Shown: positions 9,601-19,000 of the stretch, piece after piece
Layout of the letters: every line of letters begins with the position of its first letter
Numbering within the stretch: position 1 is the first letter of the stretch
Source of the DNA: JAAXGX01 sp965221595
GTDB lineage: Bacteria > Acidobacteriota > Vicinamibacteria > Vicinamibacterales > UBA8438
Assembly (NCBI GenBank): GCA_965221595.1
Contig: OZ244900.1
Coordinates: forward strand, 372,001 to 436,000
Reading direction: 5' to 3'
Length of the DNA: 64,000 bases
The notes under the pieces: model-generated
What the model was told of the DNA's origin: nothing
Seen by the model: only the letters and a program-made list of their open reading frames with translations
Databases searched by the model: none
Translations under genes and position numbers: made by a program

Positions 9601-9764
9601 GTGACGCCGGGCAGGACGCCGCCCGTGCTGTCGGTGACCGTGCCGCCGATGGCCTGCGCGTGAGCGACAGCGGGTAGCAGCAGCACGCCCAGCGTGCCGG
9701 CCAGCATCAAGCAGATCAGGTGCCGCGATCCGTGTGGTGTCGAGGGTGTCCGAGACCGACTCAT
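6606..9764 (-). CDS. TonB-dependent receptor with N-terminal carboxypeptidase-regulatory domain (receptor 1)
   Basis: 1052 residues; ATG at 9764 with AGGAGG nine bases upstream (an in-frame TTG at 9770 is too close to it). Signal peptide ending LPAVAHAQ; a CarboxypepD_reg-like Ig fold follows (IGGTVTDSTGGVLPGVTVEA to YSVTFTLPGFSTL), then a plug-like region (LEETITVTEASPIIDVQS, LLIPAMNVQGG, NRLTIHGSDEYDAEIHIDGF) and a long 22-strand-type barrel ending in the aromatic KVSFQYNF expected for BAM-dependent insertion. This is the Oar-like architecture common in Acidobacteriota and distinct from siderophore receptors. It should import large or amphiphilic ligands energised by TonB, whose genes are not in this window. 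The first ~250 residues are nearly identical to receptors 2 and 3; the barrels diverge, suggesting different ligands. Confidence 0.92.
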   Translation of the reverse strand: MSRSRTPSTPHGSRHLICLMLAGTLGVLLLPAVAHAQAIGGTVTDSTGGVLPGVTVEARSPALIEQVRTAVTDGNGQYLIIALETGTYSVTFTLPGFSTLIREGVDLGTGFTANVDAQMAVGGLEETITVTEASPIIDVQSVQQSETIDREIFEVLPTTRGYDSLALLIPAMNVQGGPTTAVAIDTGGVSGRSNNRLTIHGSDEYDAEIHIDGFDAGNVAFEGGPSFQPFDTAIAEYVYDYSSNAAEVETGGVRMNMIPKEGSNTFSGGFYGNFGHSSWLANNIDQDLIDRGITGGRDGAFAADETWQVGPALGGPIVRDRLWFYASYTYRRASFFPSALFNSEDTSSFTYVPNINDPTLETSNTAEGTGRLTWQATARDKVQVFFTKNHTFQYPLLTGPQLFPLYIAPEAGSESTNQFHAYQISWARPHTNRILFEAGYAQMPNVSDLFALNNSYGASGAGAHFDARTDLPGLFEALGLTMSRNMGFLFRGSTVHFSRMTQAARASMSYVTGSHNFKVGITATTKRQVEAYRSESDWTNLLTVRGNPVSAYFESRPPETNELTNIGVYAQDQWTLDRLTINAGLRFDYFGGYYPDHYSVPGDATHPVWAGPIFFEGAQVAGWKDLQPRLGVVYDITGDGRTAIKASVSRFGNRDAISLPGEINPIANNIRQTRRWNDRDCLDPAVCIPGDGLPQGDPLNPLPNGELLTATNNPAWPTGAGIVTQYFDPDWAFGWGLKKANWEFSGSIQHELIDNVSVDFGYFRRSYVNFDTWDNRNVGAEDFDRYTITVPEDPRLPDGGGYDLTLVDMTPEAFGRVQDNFKTNSDAFGGESEMWHGIDLSMTTRLENVLLQGGVATGRRITDYCGLQAQQPEILWGSFTDYPASRAGRGTTGQLNGIAGSRGYLLAEEFCRAEDNWLTNISLSGSYTFPYEIDVSAAFFSRPGPRREAIYTVPAADVEAALGREATLPSVTSVNILPPGTVFGDRLHQLDLRIAKVLDFGIGGNVRASFDIYNLFNANAVSREQAGFGASYLTPIGIQPGRLAKVSFQYNF

Positions 9765-10055
9765 GATCAACGCCTCCTTCCACGGGGTTCGCCGTTCCGA
9801 TAGCGCCGTTCGACCGAATCGCTCGTGTCGATCCCTGTCGGCCTGCGCGCCCGGCCCTCCGGTTCTTCGGAAGGGCCCCGCTGCCGCGCAGCGCCCTGGT
9901 TGTGGCTGCTCCTTTCGCGAAGCGTCGCTCCGGCCCTGTGGGCCGATCAGTGCCGCATTGTAGCCGGTCCGGCCGGGTGGCCGCCTGTCAATCGACTTCG
10001 ACCGCGGCTCCTGTAGCGTCCGCCGGCCCGCCAGCCGCCGGACACGAGTACCAGT

Positions 10056-12539
10056 CTAGGGGCCGGCCCCGGCGGGGGTGCCGGTCGGGCGGAGCACCGT
10101 GGTCGACTCCGTCACCGAGTCGACCTTGGCGCGCGAGAAGAAGATGGGGAAGTAGCGGTCGCGCGCCCACAGCTCGAACAGATCGCGGTAGTGCGGGCTG
10201 TCGGGATCGCCGGCCTGGCCGGGCGAGTTCAGCCCCACCGAGTTGTCCCAGTTGCCCGTGTCGGCGACGATCATGAACGATGCGCCGGAGGTCTGGTTGT
10301 CGCCTGCTCCGGTGTTGTGGACCGTGCCGGCGTAGCCGCCGCGAGGGACTGGCCCGACGTCGAGTCGCGCGCGCAGTGCCCGGTCGACCGCGGGGCTCAA
10401 CGGGTGGCGGATGAGGGCGTGCTTGAAGCGCACGTCCCCGTAGCGCCAGGCGTCTTCGTCGTCGGTGCCGAAACGCCGTTCGAGACCGGCGACGGCGGCC
10501 TCGAGGGCGCCCTGCAGCAGGGCGTCGCGGCCCGCGATGGGGTCGGTGCCGAAGCGGCCGTCGGGCGCCGCCAGCCAGTCGATCAGGCGCTTCGTGTTCA
10601 CGCCGCGGATGAAGTCTCGCGCGCCGGCGGGCACCACGGTGCGGTGCACGGCGCGCCGCAGTTCGCGCTCCCAGCTCACGTAGATCGCCGCCGCGCCCGA
10701 GTCCTTGTCGAGCACGCCGTCCCAGGCCAGGAGCCGGCGCCGCGCACGTTCGACGGGACCGTCCAGGCCGTCCAGACCGCGCAGCAGGGGGACGAGGTTG
10801 CGCGCCGCCACCGACCGCTCGTCCATCTGCAGCGCCATGTTGTCGACGACCGTCATGTGGCGCGCATTGGCCAGCACCTCCTCGACACGCGCCGCGCGCA
10901 TCTGGTCGCCCCAGGTGTGGTGCAGCGCCTCCCAGTGCGGATAGCGGTCGGGCACGTCGAGCAGCGTGTAGTTGTTCGCCGTCGCGAAGTAGCCCTTGGG
11001 CGGGTTGACGACGCTCGGGAGCGCCCGGATCGGCAGCAACCCGTCCCATTCGTAGCGCCCGTCGCCCGGCACCGGCACGAGGCCGCTGTGGTGCGGCCGG
11101 ATGGGCGACACGCCCACGGCCTGGTAGCCGATGTTGCCGGCGCGGTCGGCCCAGACCATGTTTTCCGAGGGGATCCGGCTGTAGCTGCACGCCTCGACGA
11201 ATTCCTCCCAGGTAGTGGCCTGGTTCATCCGCAGGCTCGCCAGGTAGGGCGCCGCGCCGTAGTCGAGCCAGGCCGCGGCCACGGCGTAGGCCGTGCGGTT
11301 GGCAGGATCCTCGTAGACCACCGGGCCGTGGCGCGTGTACTTCAGGTCGACCTCGACGTCGGCCTGACCCTGCACCGGGATCGTTTCCCGGATGACGGTC
11401 ATCGCCTCCCAGCGGCCGAGATGGCGGTAGCGGTTGGGGTCCGCCGGGTCGGTCTCGTAGACGTAGAGGTCCTCGTTGTCCTGGCCGAACACCGTCAGCC
11501 CCCACGCACCGTGCTCGTTGTGGCCGATCGACACGCCGGGCAGCACCGGCTCGCCGCCGCCGATGACGTTCCAGCCCGGCGCCACCAGGTGCACCCAGTA
11601 GCGCAGCGACGGCGCCGACTGCACGCGGTGCGGGTCGTTGGCCATGATTGGGTAGCCGCTGAGCGTGCGGCTGCCGTGCACCACCCAGTTGTTGCTGCCG
11701 ATCGCGTCCTGCTCGCCGCCCGTCAGGTCGGTCTCGGAAGGCATCGCGGCCGCCAGCCGCTCGAACACGTCGCGATCCCCGCGGTACGCGGCGGCAACGT
11801 CGTCCGGCTCGAAGACGAGCGGCCGCCGGTGGGCGTGGTAGCGATCGAGAATGGCCGGCGTCAGGCGCGCCGCGTCGATGGCTGGATCGAGCGTCAGGTC
11901 CGGATCGCCGATGTAGTAGTTGAGCTCCGCGACGGCGTCCGGGCCGAGCGCGGCCACGGCACGCGCGTTGTCGATCTCCTGCGCCACGTTCGACACCAGC
12001 CCCTGGTGGCGCGAGACGACCACCTCCGGCGTCCAGCGGCCGGGCGCGATGCCCAGCAGCTCGAACTCCAGCGGGAGCAGATCGGGCTCGCGCTCCGTCC
12101 GGTCGACGTAGGCGTTGATGCCGGCGACGAACGCGCCGATGATGGCGGCGCCCCGCTCGTGGTAGTGGCGCAGCTCGGTCGCCAGGTCGCCCCGGAAGCG
12201 AAACAGCCGCGCGCTGATGTCCCGCTCCAGCTCGCGCGGGCCCAGCATCTCGGCCACCGTGCCGGTCGCGCGTCGCCGCCACATCTCGAACTGGAACAGC
12301 CGGTCGCGGGCCGCGGCGTAGCCCTGCGCGAAGAACAGGTCGTGCTCGTTCTCGGCGTAGATGTGGGGGATGCCCCAGCGGTCGGTCACGATCTCGACCG
12401 GCGCGCGCAGGCCGCTCGCCTCGACCGTCTCCCGGTGAGCGGCGGGCTGGCCGCCGGTCTGCGCCAGGGCGCCCGACCCGCCGACGATGAGCGCAGCCGC
12501 GAGCAGCGCGGCGGCACGGATGGCAGCGTTGGACAGCAT
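10056..12539 (-). CDS. penicillin-acylase-family Ntn hydrolase (amidase/acylase)
   Basis: 827 residues from the ATG at 12539, which places a signal peptide (MLSNAAIRAAALLAAALIVGGS...ALAQ) at the N-terminus; the frame is open farther upstream without gene-like sequence. An alpha chain with DRWGIPHIYAENEHDLFFAQGYAAARDRLFQ is followed by DAIGSNNWVVHGSRT, where Gly281/Ser282 is the expected autocatalytic cleavage site and Ser282 the N-terminal nucleophile of the beta chain. HNEHGAWGLT and ATANNYTL are also typical. The family includes penicillin G/V acylases and acyl-homoserine-lactone acylases; the natural substrate is undetermined. It lies between TonB receptors 1 and 2 on the same strand, so a role in deacylating imported N-acyl compounds or in quorum quenching is a reasonable guess. 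Confidence 0.9.
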   Translation of the reverse strand: MLSNAAIRAAALLAAALIVGGSGALAQTGGQPAAHRETVEASGLRAPVEIVTDRWGIPHIYAENEHDLFFAQGYAAARDRLFQFEMWRRRATGTVAEMLGPRELERDISARLFRFRGDLATELRHYHERGAAIIGAFVAGINAYVDRTEREPDLLPLEFELLGIAPGRWTPEVVVSRHQGLVSNVAQEIDNARAVAALGPDAVAELNYYIGDPDLTLDPAIDAARLTPAILDRYHAHRRPLVFEPDDVAAAYRGDRDVFERLAAAMPSETDLTGGEQDAIGSNNWVVHGSRTLSGYPIMANDPHRVQSAPSLRYWVHLVAPGWNVIGGGEPVLPGVSIGHNEHGAWGLTVFGQDNEDLYVYETDPADPNRYRHLGRWEAMTVIRETIPVQGQADVEVDLKYTRHGPVVYEDPANRTAYAVAAAWLDYGAAPYLASLRMNQATTWEEFVEACSYSRIPSENMVWADRAGNIGYQAVGVSPIRPHHSGLVPVPGDGRYEWDGLLPIRALPSVVNPPKGYFATANNYTLLDVPDRYPHWEALHHTWGDQMRAARVEEVLANARHMTVVDNMALQMDERSVAARNLVPLLRGLDGLDGPVERARRRLLAWDGVLDKDSGAAAIYVSWERELRRAVHRTVVPAGARDFIRGVNTKRLIDWLAAPDGRFGTDPIAGRDALLQGALEAAVAGLERRFGTDDEDAWRYGDVRFKHALIRHPLSPAVDRALRARLDVGPVPRGGYAGTVHNTGAGDNQTSGASFMIVADTGNWDNSVGLNSPGQAGDPDSPHYRDLFELWARDRYFPIFFSRAKVDSVTESTTVLRPTGTPAGAGP

Positions 12540-12594
12540 GGTCCCGACTCTATCACCGCCGCCGCGCCGCAGGCTTCCGGGTACGGGAGCGACG

Positions 12595-12631
12595 CGGCGC
12601 ACGCGGGGCGCGGGAGGCCCCACGTGCGCCG
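12595..12631 (-). terminator. hairpin terminator after TonB receptor 2
   Basis: CGGCGCACG (12595-12603) pairs with CGTGCGCCG (12623-12631), continued by GGGG/CCCC with one C-A mismatch. It sits 16 bp past the stop at 12647. The first half closely resembles the hairpin after receptor 3 (16051-16087). Confidence 0.6.
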
Positions 12632-12646
12632 GCAGGACAGCTAGAG

Positions 12647-15600
12647 CTAGAAGTTGAACTGGAAGGAGATCTTCGCCAGGCGTCCCGGCTGCAGACCCAC
12701 CGGCTGCAGGTACAGGGGGCCGAACCCGCCCACCTCACGCGATACGGCGTTGGCGTTGAACAGGTTGTAGATGTCGAAGCTCGCCCGCAGGTTGCTGCCG
12801 AGGCCGAAGTCGAACACCTTGGCGAACCGCAGGTCGAGCTGGTTGAGCCGGTCGCCGAACTCCGTCCCCGGCGGGAGGATGTTCAGGGCCGGACCGGCCA
12901 GCGTCGGCTCGCGCCCGAGCGCGGCGACGGCCTCGGCGATTGGGACGGTGTAGATCGCTTCGCGCCGAGGTCCGGGCCGCGAGAAGAACGCGGCCGAGAC
13001 GTCGATGTCGTAGGGGAACGTGTACGACCCCGACAGCGACAGGTTCGTCAGCCAGTTGTCCTCCGCCCGGCAGAACTCCCTGGCGGCCAGGTTGCCCCGG
13101 CTGCCGGCAATCCCGGCCAACTGTCCGGTGGTCCCGCGTCCGACGCGCGACGCCGCGAAAGAGTTGAAATCGCCGAAGAGTACCTCCGGCTGCTGTTCCA
13201 TGTAGCCGCAGTAGTCGCCGATCCGCCGCCCGGTGGCCAGACCTCCCTGCATCAGGAAGTTCTCGACACGGGCGGAGACGCTGACGTCGACACCGTGCCA
13301 CATCTCGCTTTCGCCGCCGAGGTTGTCGGTGCCGGTCTTGACGTTGTCCTGCGCCCGGGCGAACGCTTCCGGCGTCATGTCCACGACGGTGAGCGGGTAG
13401 CCGCCGCCGTCGGGCAGCCGGTCGTCCAGCGGGGCCATGATGGTGTAGCTCTCGAAGTCCTCGGGGCCGACGGCCAGGTTGTTCCACGCGTCGAAGTTGA
13501 TGTAGCTGCGCCGGAAGTACCCGACGTCGATCGACACGTTGTCGAGCAGCTCGTGCTGGACGCTGCCCGAGAACTCCCAGTTGGCCTTCTTCAGTCCCCA
13601 GCCGAAGGCCCACTCGGGATCGAAGCGCTGGGTGAGGGCGTGGGCGCCGAGGATCACGTTGTTGGTGGAGATGAACAGCTCGCCGTTGGGATAGGGCAGG
13701 TTCGGATCGCCCTGCGGAATGCCGTCGCCGGGAATGCACCCGGTGTCGAAGCAGGACGGCAGTACGGTGCCCGGCGGCAGCAACAGGTTGTAGGGCGATC
13801 CGTCGCTCCACAGGCGGTCGTGCGTCCGGTTGTTGGCGACCGGGTTCAGCTCGCCGGCCAGGGAGATGGCATCGCGGCTGCCGAACCGCGACGCGGACGC
13901 CTTGAGCGCCGTCCGGCCGTCGCCGCGCAGGTCGTAGACCACGCCCAGCCGCGGCTGGAGGTCCTTCCAGATGGCCGCCGTCGCACCCTCGATATCGATG
14001 ACGCCCGGCACCCACGTCGAATGCCCGCGCTGGCCCGGCACCGACACGTGGTCGGGGTAGTAGCCGTTGAAGTAGTCCCACCGCAGGCCCGCGTTGATCG
14101 TCAGCCGGTCCAGCGTCCACTGGTCCTGCACGTAGACCCCGGTATTCGTCAACTGGTTGGTCTCGGGCGGCCGCGACACGAAGACGGCCATGACCGGATT
14201 GCCGAAGACGGTGCGGGCATTCGTCCAGTTGGACCCACTGCGGTACGTCTCGTTCTGCCACTTGAGCGTCGTCCGGAATCCGAACTTCAGGTTGTGGCTG
14301 CCGGTGACGTACGACATCGAGGCGCGCGCGGTCTGGTTCAGCGTGGAGAACCACACGGTATTGCCCTCGAACAGCCCGCCCATGTTGCGCGACATCGCCA
14401 GCGGGATCGGACCGACCAGCTCCAGCAGGCCCGGCAGGTCGGTGCGCGCGCCGAAGTGGGCGCCGTCGCCCTTGGCGCCGAACTCGTTGTTGAGCGGGTA
14501 CAGGACACTGTGCGCGGGCAGCCGCGAGTAGCCGGCCTCGAACAGGATGCGGTCGGTCTGCGGCCGGATCCAGGTGACCTGGTAGGTGTTGAACGCCGAG
14601 GTCCCCTCGCTGCCGGCTTCCGGGGCGATGTAGAGCGGATAGAGCTGCGAGCCGGTCAGCGCCGGCGTCTGCTTGACGTTGCTGTTGGCGTAGTAGACCT
14701 GCACCTTGTCGCGTGCGGTCGCCTGCCAGGTGAGACGTCCCGTGTACTCGTAGTTGTTGGACACCTCGCGCGTCGGGTTGTCGGTGTCCGGCACGTAGAT
14801 CAGCGAGCTCGTGTCCGTGCTGTTGAACAGGCCCGACGGGAAGAAGCTGGCGCGCCGATAGGTGTAGCTCGCGTAGAACCACAGGTGGTCGCGCACGAGC
14901 GGCCCGCCGAGCTGCGGGGCGACCTGCCACGTCTGATCGGCTCTGAACGCGCCGTCCTTGCCGCCCGTGATGCCGCGGTCGATGAGGTCCTGGTCGACGT
15001 TGTTGGCCAGCCAGCTCGGGTGTCCGTAGTTGGTGTAGAAGCCGCCGGTGAACGTGTTGCTCCCCTCCTTGGGGATCATGTTCATCCGTACGCCGCCCGT
15101 CTCGACCTCGGCCGCGTTCGAGGAATAGTCGTAGACGTACTCCGCAATCGACGTGTCCTGCGGCAGGGCGCCGGGCGCGCCGTCGAACGCCACGGAGTTG
15201 ACGTCGAAGCCGTCGATGTGCACCTCGGCGTCGTACTCGTCCGAGCCGTGGATGGTCAGCCGGTTGTTGGGCACGCCGCTGAGGCCGCCCGTGTCGATGG
15301 GCACCGCCGTGGAGGGCCCGCCCTGGATGTTCATGGCGGGGATGAGCAGCGCCAGCGAGTCGTAGCCGCGCGTGGTCGGCAGCACCTCGAAGATCTCGCG
15401 GTCGATCGTCTCGCTCTGCCGGACGCTCTGGACGTCGATAGTCGGCGTGGACTCGGTGACGATGACCGTCTCCTCGAGCGCGCCGACCGCCATCTGGGCG
15501 TCGACGTTCGCGGTGAACCCGCTGCTCAGCTCGACGCCCTCGCGGACGAGCGTGCTGAAGCCGGGCAGTGTGAAGGTGACGGTGTAGCCGCCCGTTTCGA

Positions 15601-15847
15601 GGGCGATGATGAGGTACTGGCCGTTGCCGTCGGTGACGGCGGTGCGGACCTGCTCGATGAGCGCCGGGCTGCGCGCCTCGACGGTAACCCCGGGCAGGAC
15701 GCCGCCCGTGGTGTCGGTGACGGTGCCGCCGATGGCCTGGGCGTGGACGAGGGCGGGCAGCAGGAGCAGGCACCCGCTGCCTGCCGCCGCCGCGAATCCG
15801 AGACGCCGATAACGCTGCCGTGCCGAGGATCGCCGAGAGCCATTCAT
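12647..15847 (-). CDS. TonB-dependent receptor with N-terminal carboxypeptidase-regulatory domain (receptor 2)
   Basis: 1066 residues; ATG at 15847 preceded by GGAGGAGTTCATC. Signal peptide ends LPALVHAQ. CarboxypepD_reg domain (IGGTVTDTTGGVLPGVTVEA), plug-like region with LEETVIVTESTPTIDVQS and IHGSDEYDAEVHIDGF, then the barrel ending KISFQFNF. In the periplasmic part it is closest to receptor 3: both share the insert FDGAPGALPQDT(S/A)IAEY, against FEGGPSFQPFDTAIAEY in receptor 1. The extracellular-loop regions differ, for example around SYTYRRASFFPSGLFNSTDTS and the C-terminal loops. Outer-membrane importer; ligand unknown. It carries its own downstream hairpin and a 252-bp upstream gap, so it is probably transcribed separately. 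Confidence 0.92.
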   Translation of the reverse strand: MNGSRRSSARQRYRRLGFAAAAGSGCLLLLPALVHAQAIGGTVTDTTGGVLPGVTVEARSPALIEQVRTAVTDGNGQYLIIALETGGYTVTFTLPGFSTLVREGVELSSGFTANVDAQMAVGALEETVIVTESTPTIDVQSVRQSETIDREIFEVLPTTRGYDSLALLIPAMNIQGGPSTAVPIDTGGLSGVPNNRLTIHGSDEYDAEVHIDGFDVNSVAFDGAPGALPQDTSIAEYVYDYSSNAAEVETGGVRMNMIPKEGSNTFTGGFYTNYGHPSWLANNVDQDLIDRGITGGKDGAFRADQTWQVAPQLGGPLVRDHLWFYASYTYRRASFFPSGLFNSTDTSSLIYVPDTDNPTREVSNNYEYTGRLTWQATARDKVQVYYANSNVKQTPALTGSQLYPLYIAPEAGSEGTSAFNTYQVTWIRPQTDRILFEAGYSRLPAHSVLYPLNNEFGAKGDGAHFGARTDLPGLLELVGPIPLAMSRNMGGLFEGNTVWFSTLNQTARASMSYVTGSHNLKFGFRTTLKWQNETYRSGSNWTNARTVFGNPVMAVFVSRPPETNQLTNTGVYVQDQWTLDRLTINAGLRWDYFNGYYPDHVSVPGQRGHSTWVPGVIDIEGATAAIWKDLQPRLGVVYDLRGDGRTALKASASRFGSRDAISLAGELNPVANNRTHDRLWSDGSPYNLLLPPGTVLPSCFDTGCIPGDGIPQGDPNLPYPNGELFISTNNVILGAHALTQRFDPEWAFGWGLKKANWEFSGSVQHELLDNVSIDVGYFRRSYINFDAWNNLAVGPEDFESYTIMAPLDDRLPDGGGYPLTVVDMTPEAFARAQDNVKTGTDNLGGESEMWHGVDVSVSARVENFLMQGGLATGRRIGDYCGYMEQQPEVLFGDFNSFAASRVGRGTTGQLAGIAGSRGNLAAREFCRAEDNWLTNLSLSGSYTFPYDIDVSAAFFSRPGPRREAIYTVPIAEAVAALGREPTLAGPALNILPPGTEFGDRLNQLDLRFAKVFDFGLGSNLRASFDIYNLFNANAVSREVGGFGPLYLQPVGLQPGRLAKISFQFNF

Positions 15848-16050
15848 GATGAACTCCTCCGCTTCCTGTTTCCGACCGCTGAGCCGACGCCGGGTTCCGG
15901 ATCGAATGTGCGCCTCGAGTCACCTCCCGATTCGTACGTGAAACCTGAACGAACCTAACCTACACAGGATCACTGCTCTCCCACAAGTGTTGCGGAGAGT
16001 CTGCGGTCTCGGTGCCGGTCGGCGCCGAGGCGGCGGGGAGGGAAAACGGC

Positions 16051-16087
16051 GCGGCGCACGCGGGACGGGGAGTCCTGCGTGCGCCGC
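16051..16087 (-). terminator. hairpin terminator after TonB receptor 3
   Basis: GCGGCGCACGC (16051-16061) pairs perfectly with GCGTGCGCCGC (16077-16087), extended inward by GGGAC/GTCCT. It lies 12 bp past the stop at 16100. Sequence is shared with the terminator of receptor 2, supporting duplication of the gene together with its terminator. Confidence 0.65.
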
Positions 16088-16099
16088 GGCAGGCTGGAG

Positions 16100-19000
16100 C
16101 TAGAAGTTGAACTGGAACGAGACCTTCGCCAGGCGCCCCGGCTGCAGGCCGATGGGCATGAGGTACGCAGCGCCGAACGCCTGCTGCTCGCGCGAGACCG
16201 CGTTCTCGTTGAGCAGGTTGTAGATGTCGAAGCTCGCTCGCAGGTTGCCGCCGAGACCGAAGTCCAGCAGCTTCGCGATGCGCAGATCGAGCTGGTTGAG
16301 CCGATCGCCGAACACCGACCCCGGCGGCAGGATGTTCAGCGCGATGCGATCGAAGTTCGGCCGGCGCCCCAACGCGGCGGTCGCCTCGGTCAGCGGCACC
16401 TCGTAGATTGCTTCCCGGCGTGGACCGGGCCGCGAGAAGAAGGCGGCCGAAATGTCGATGTCGTACGGCAGCGTGTACGAACCCGACAGCGACAGGTTCG
16501 TCAGCCAGTTGTCCTCGGCGCGGCAGAACTCTCGTGCCGCCAGCGTGCCGCGGCTGCCGGCGATGCCGGCGAGCTGCCCGGTGGTGCCCCGGCCGACGCG
16601 CGACGCCTCCCAGGCGGAGAAGTCGCCGAACAGGACTTCGGGCTGCGCCTCCTGATAGCCGCAGTAGTCGGTGATCCGCCGCCCGGTGGCCAGACCGCCC
16701 TGCAGCAGCACGCCTTCGAGCCGGGCGCTCACGCTCAGGTCGACGCCGTGCCACATTTCGCTCTCGCCGCCGAGTGCATCGGTATTGGTGCGCCAGTTGT
16801 TCTGTACCCGGTTGTTGGCCCACGCGTCCGTCGTCATGTCGACGACCGTCAGGGGGTAGCCGCCGCCGTCGGGCAGCCGTGGGTCTGTCGGGACCATGAT
16901 GGTGTACGACTCGAAGTCCTCGGGTCCCACGCTGCGGTTGTCCCAGGCGGCGAAGTTGAAGTAGACCCGCCGGAAGTAGCCGAAGTCGAGCGACACGTTG
17001 TCGAGCAGCTCGTGCTGGATGCTGCCGGAGAACTCCCAGTTCGACTGCTTCTTGCCCCAGCCGAACGCCCAGTCGGGATCGAAGAAGTGGGTCTCGGTCG
17101 CGGTGCCGAAGGCGGCGTTGTCGGGTGCACCGAGCAGCTCGCCGTTCGGCAGCGGGTTGAGCGGGTCGCCCTGGACGAGACCGTCGCCGGCGACGCAACT
17201 GCTGGCCGTCGGGTCCGCCGCCGACGGGATGCAGGCCGGCATCGCGAACGGCAGCGGCACCGCGAAGTGGGCGGGCGCCCCGTCGAACCAGAGCCGCGAC
17301 ATGGTCGTGTTGTTGGCAATCGGGTTGAGATCACCGGCCAGCGCGATGGCGTCACGCCCGCCGAAGCGGGAGGCGGATGCCTTGAGCGCCGTCCGGCCAT
17401 CGCCGCGCAGGTCGTATACGACGCCGAGCCGCGGCTGCAGATCCTTCCAGCTCGCGGCGGTCGCGCCGGCGACCATGATGGCCTGGCGCGCCCACGGCGA
17501 ATGCGTGGGCTGACCGGGAACCGATACCTGGTCCGGGTAGTGGCCGTTGAAGTAGTCGAACCGCAACCCCGCGTTGATCGTCAGCCGGTCAATCGTCCAC
17601 TGGTCCTGGGCGTACAGACCGATGTTGGTCAGCTCGTTCTGCTCCGGCGGCCGCGACCCGAACTGGGCCTGCAACGGGAATCCCGCGACGGTCAGGATGT
17701 TCGTCCAGTCCGCGCCGTGCTGGTACGACTCGTTCTGCCACTTGAGGGTGCTCCGCACGCCGAACTTCAGGTTGTGGCTGCCGGTGACGTACGACATGGA
17801 CGCCCGCGCGGTCCTGTTCACGGTGGAGAACCACACCGTGTTGCCGACGAAGAAGTAGCCCATGTTGCGCGCCATGGTCAGCGTCGCCCCGTCGAACACG
17901 CTAGGCAGATCGGTACGTGCGCCGAAGTGCGCGCCGGTGCCCGGCGAACCGAAGTCGTTGTTGAGCGGGTACAGAATGCTGTGGGCAGGAAGCTCCGAGT
18001 AGCCGGCCTCGAACAGGATGCGGTCGGTATGCGGGCGCACCCAGGTGATCTGGTACGTATTGAATGCCGACGTCCCGTCGCTGCCGGCCTCCGGCGCGAT
18101 GTAGATCGGGAAGAGCTGCGAGCCGGTCAGGGCCGGCGTCTGCTTGATGTTGCTGTTGGCGTAGTAGGCCTGGATCTTGTCGCGCTCGGTCGCCTGCCAG
18201 GTGAGGCGTCCCGTGTACTCGTAGTTGTTCGACACCTCCAGGGTGGGTGTGTCGAGGTCGGGCACGTACAACAGGGCCGAAGTATCGGCGTTGTTGAACA
18301 GGCCGGACGGGAAGAAGCTGGCCCGGCGGTACGTGTAGCTCGCGTAGAACCACAGGTGGTCGCGCACGAGCGGTCCGCCCAACGACGGCGCGACCTGCCA
18401 CGACTGGTCGGTCTTGAACGCGCCGTCCTCGCCGCCGGTGATGCCGCGGTCGATGAGGTCCTGGTCGACGTTGTTGGCCAGCCAGCTCGAATGGCCGTAG
18501 TTGGTGTAGAAGCCGCCGGTGAACGTATTGCTCCCCTCCTTGGGAATCATGTTCATCCGCACGCCGCCCGTCTCGACCTCGGCCGCGTTCGAGGAGTAGT
18601 CGTAGACGTACTCCGCGATGGCCGTATCCTGCGGCAGGGCGCCGGGCGCGCCGTCGAACGCCACGGAGTTGACGTCGAAGCCGTCGACGTGCACCTCGGC
18701 GTCACTTTCCGACGAGCCGTGGATGGTGAGACGGTTGTTCGACACGCCGCTGACGCCGCCCGTGTCGATGGGGACCGCCGTGGTCGGACCGCCCTGGACG
18801 TTCATGGCGGGGATGAGCAGCGCCAGCGAGTCGTAGCCGCGCGTGGTCGGCAGCACCTCGAAGATCTCGCGGTCGATTGTCTCGCTCTGCCGGACGCTCT
18901 GGACGTCGATAGTCGGCGTGGACTCGGTGACGATGACCGTCTCCTCGAGCGTGCCGACCGCCATCTGGGCGTCGACGTTCGCGGTGAACCCGGTGCCGAG

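Noticed and set aside
9765..9770. TTG start for TonB receptor 1
   Set aside because: Only a few bases from the AGGAGG; the ATG at 9764 has proper spacing.
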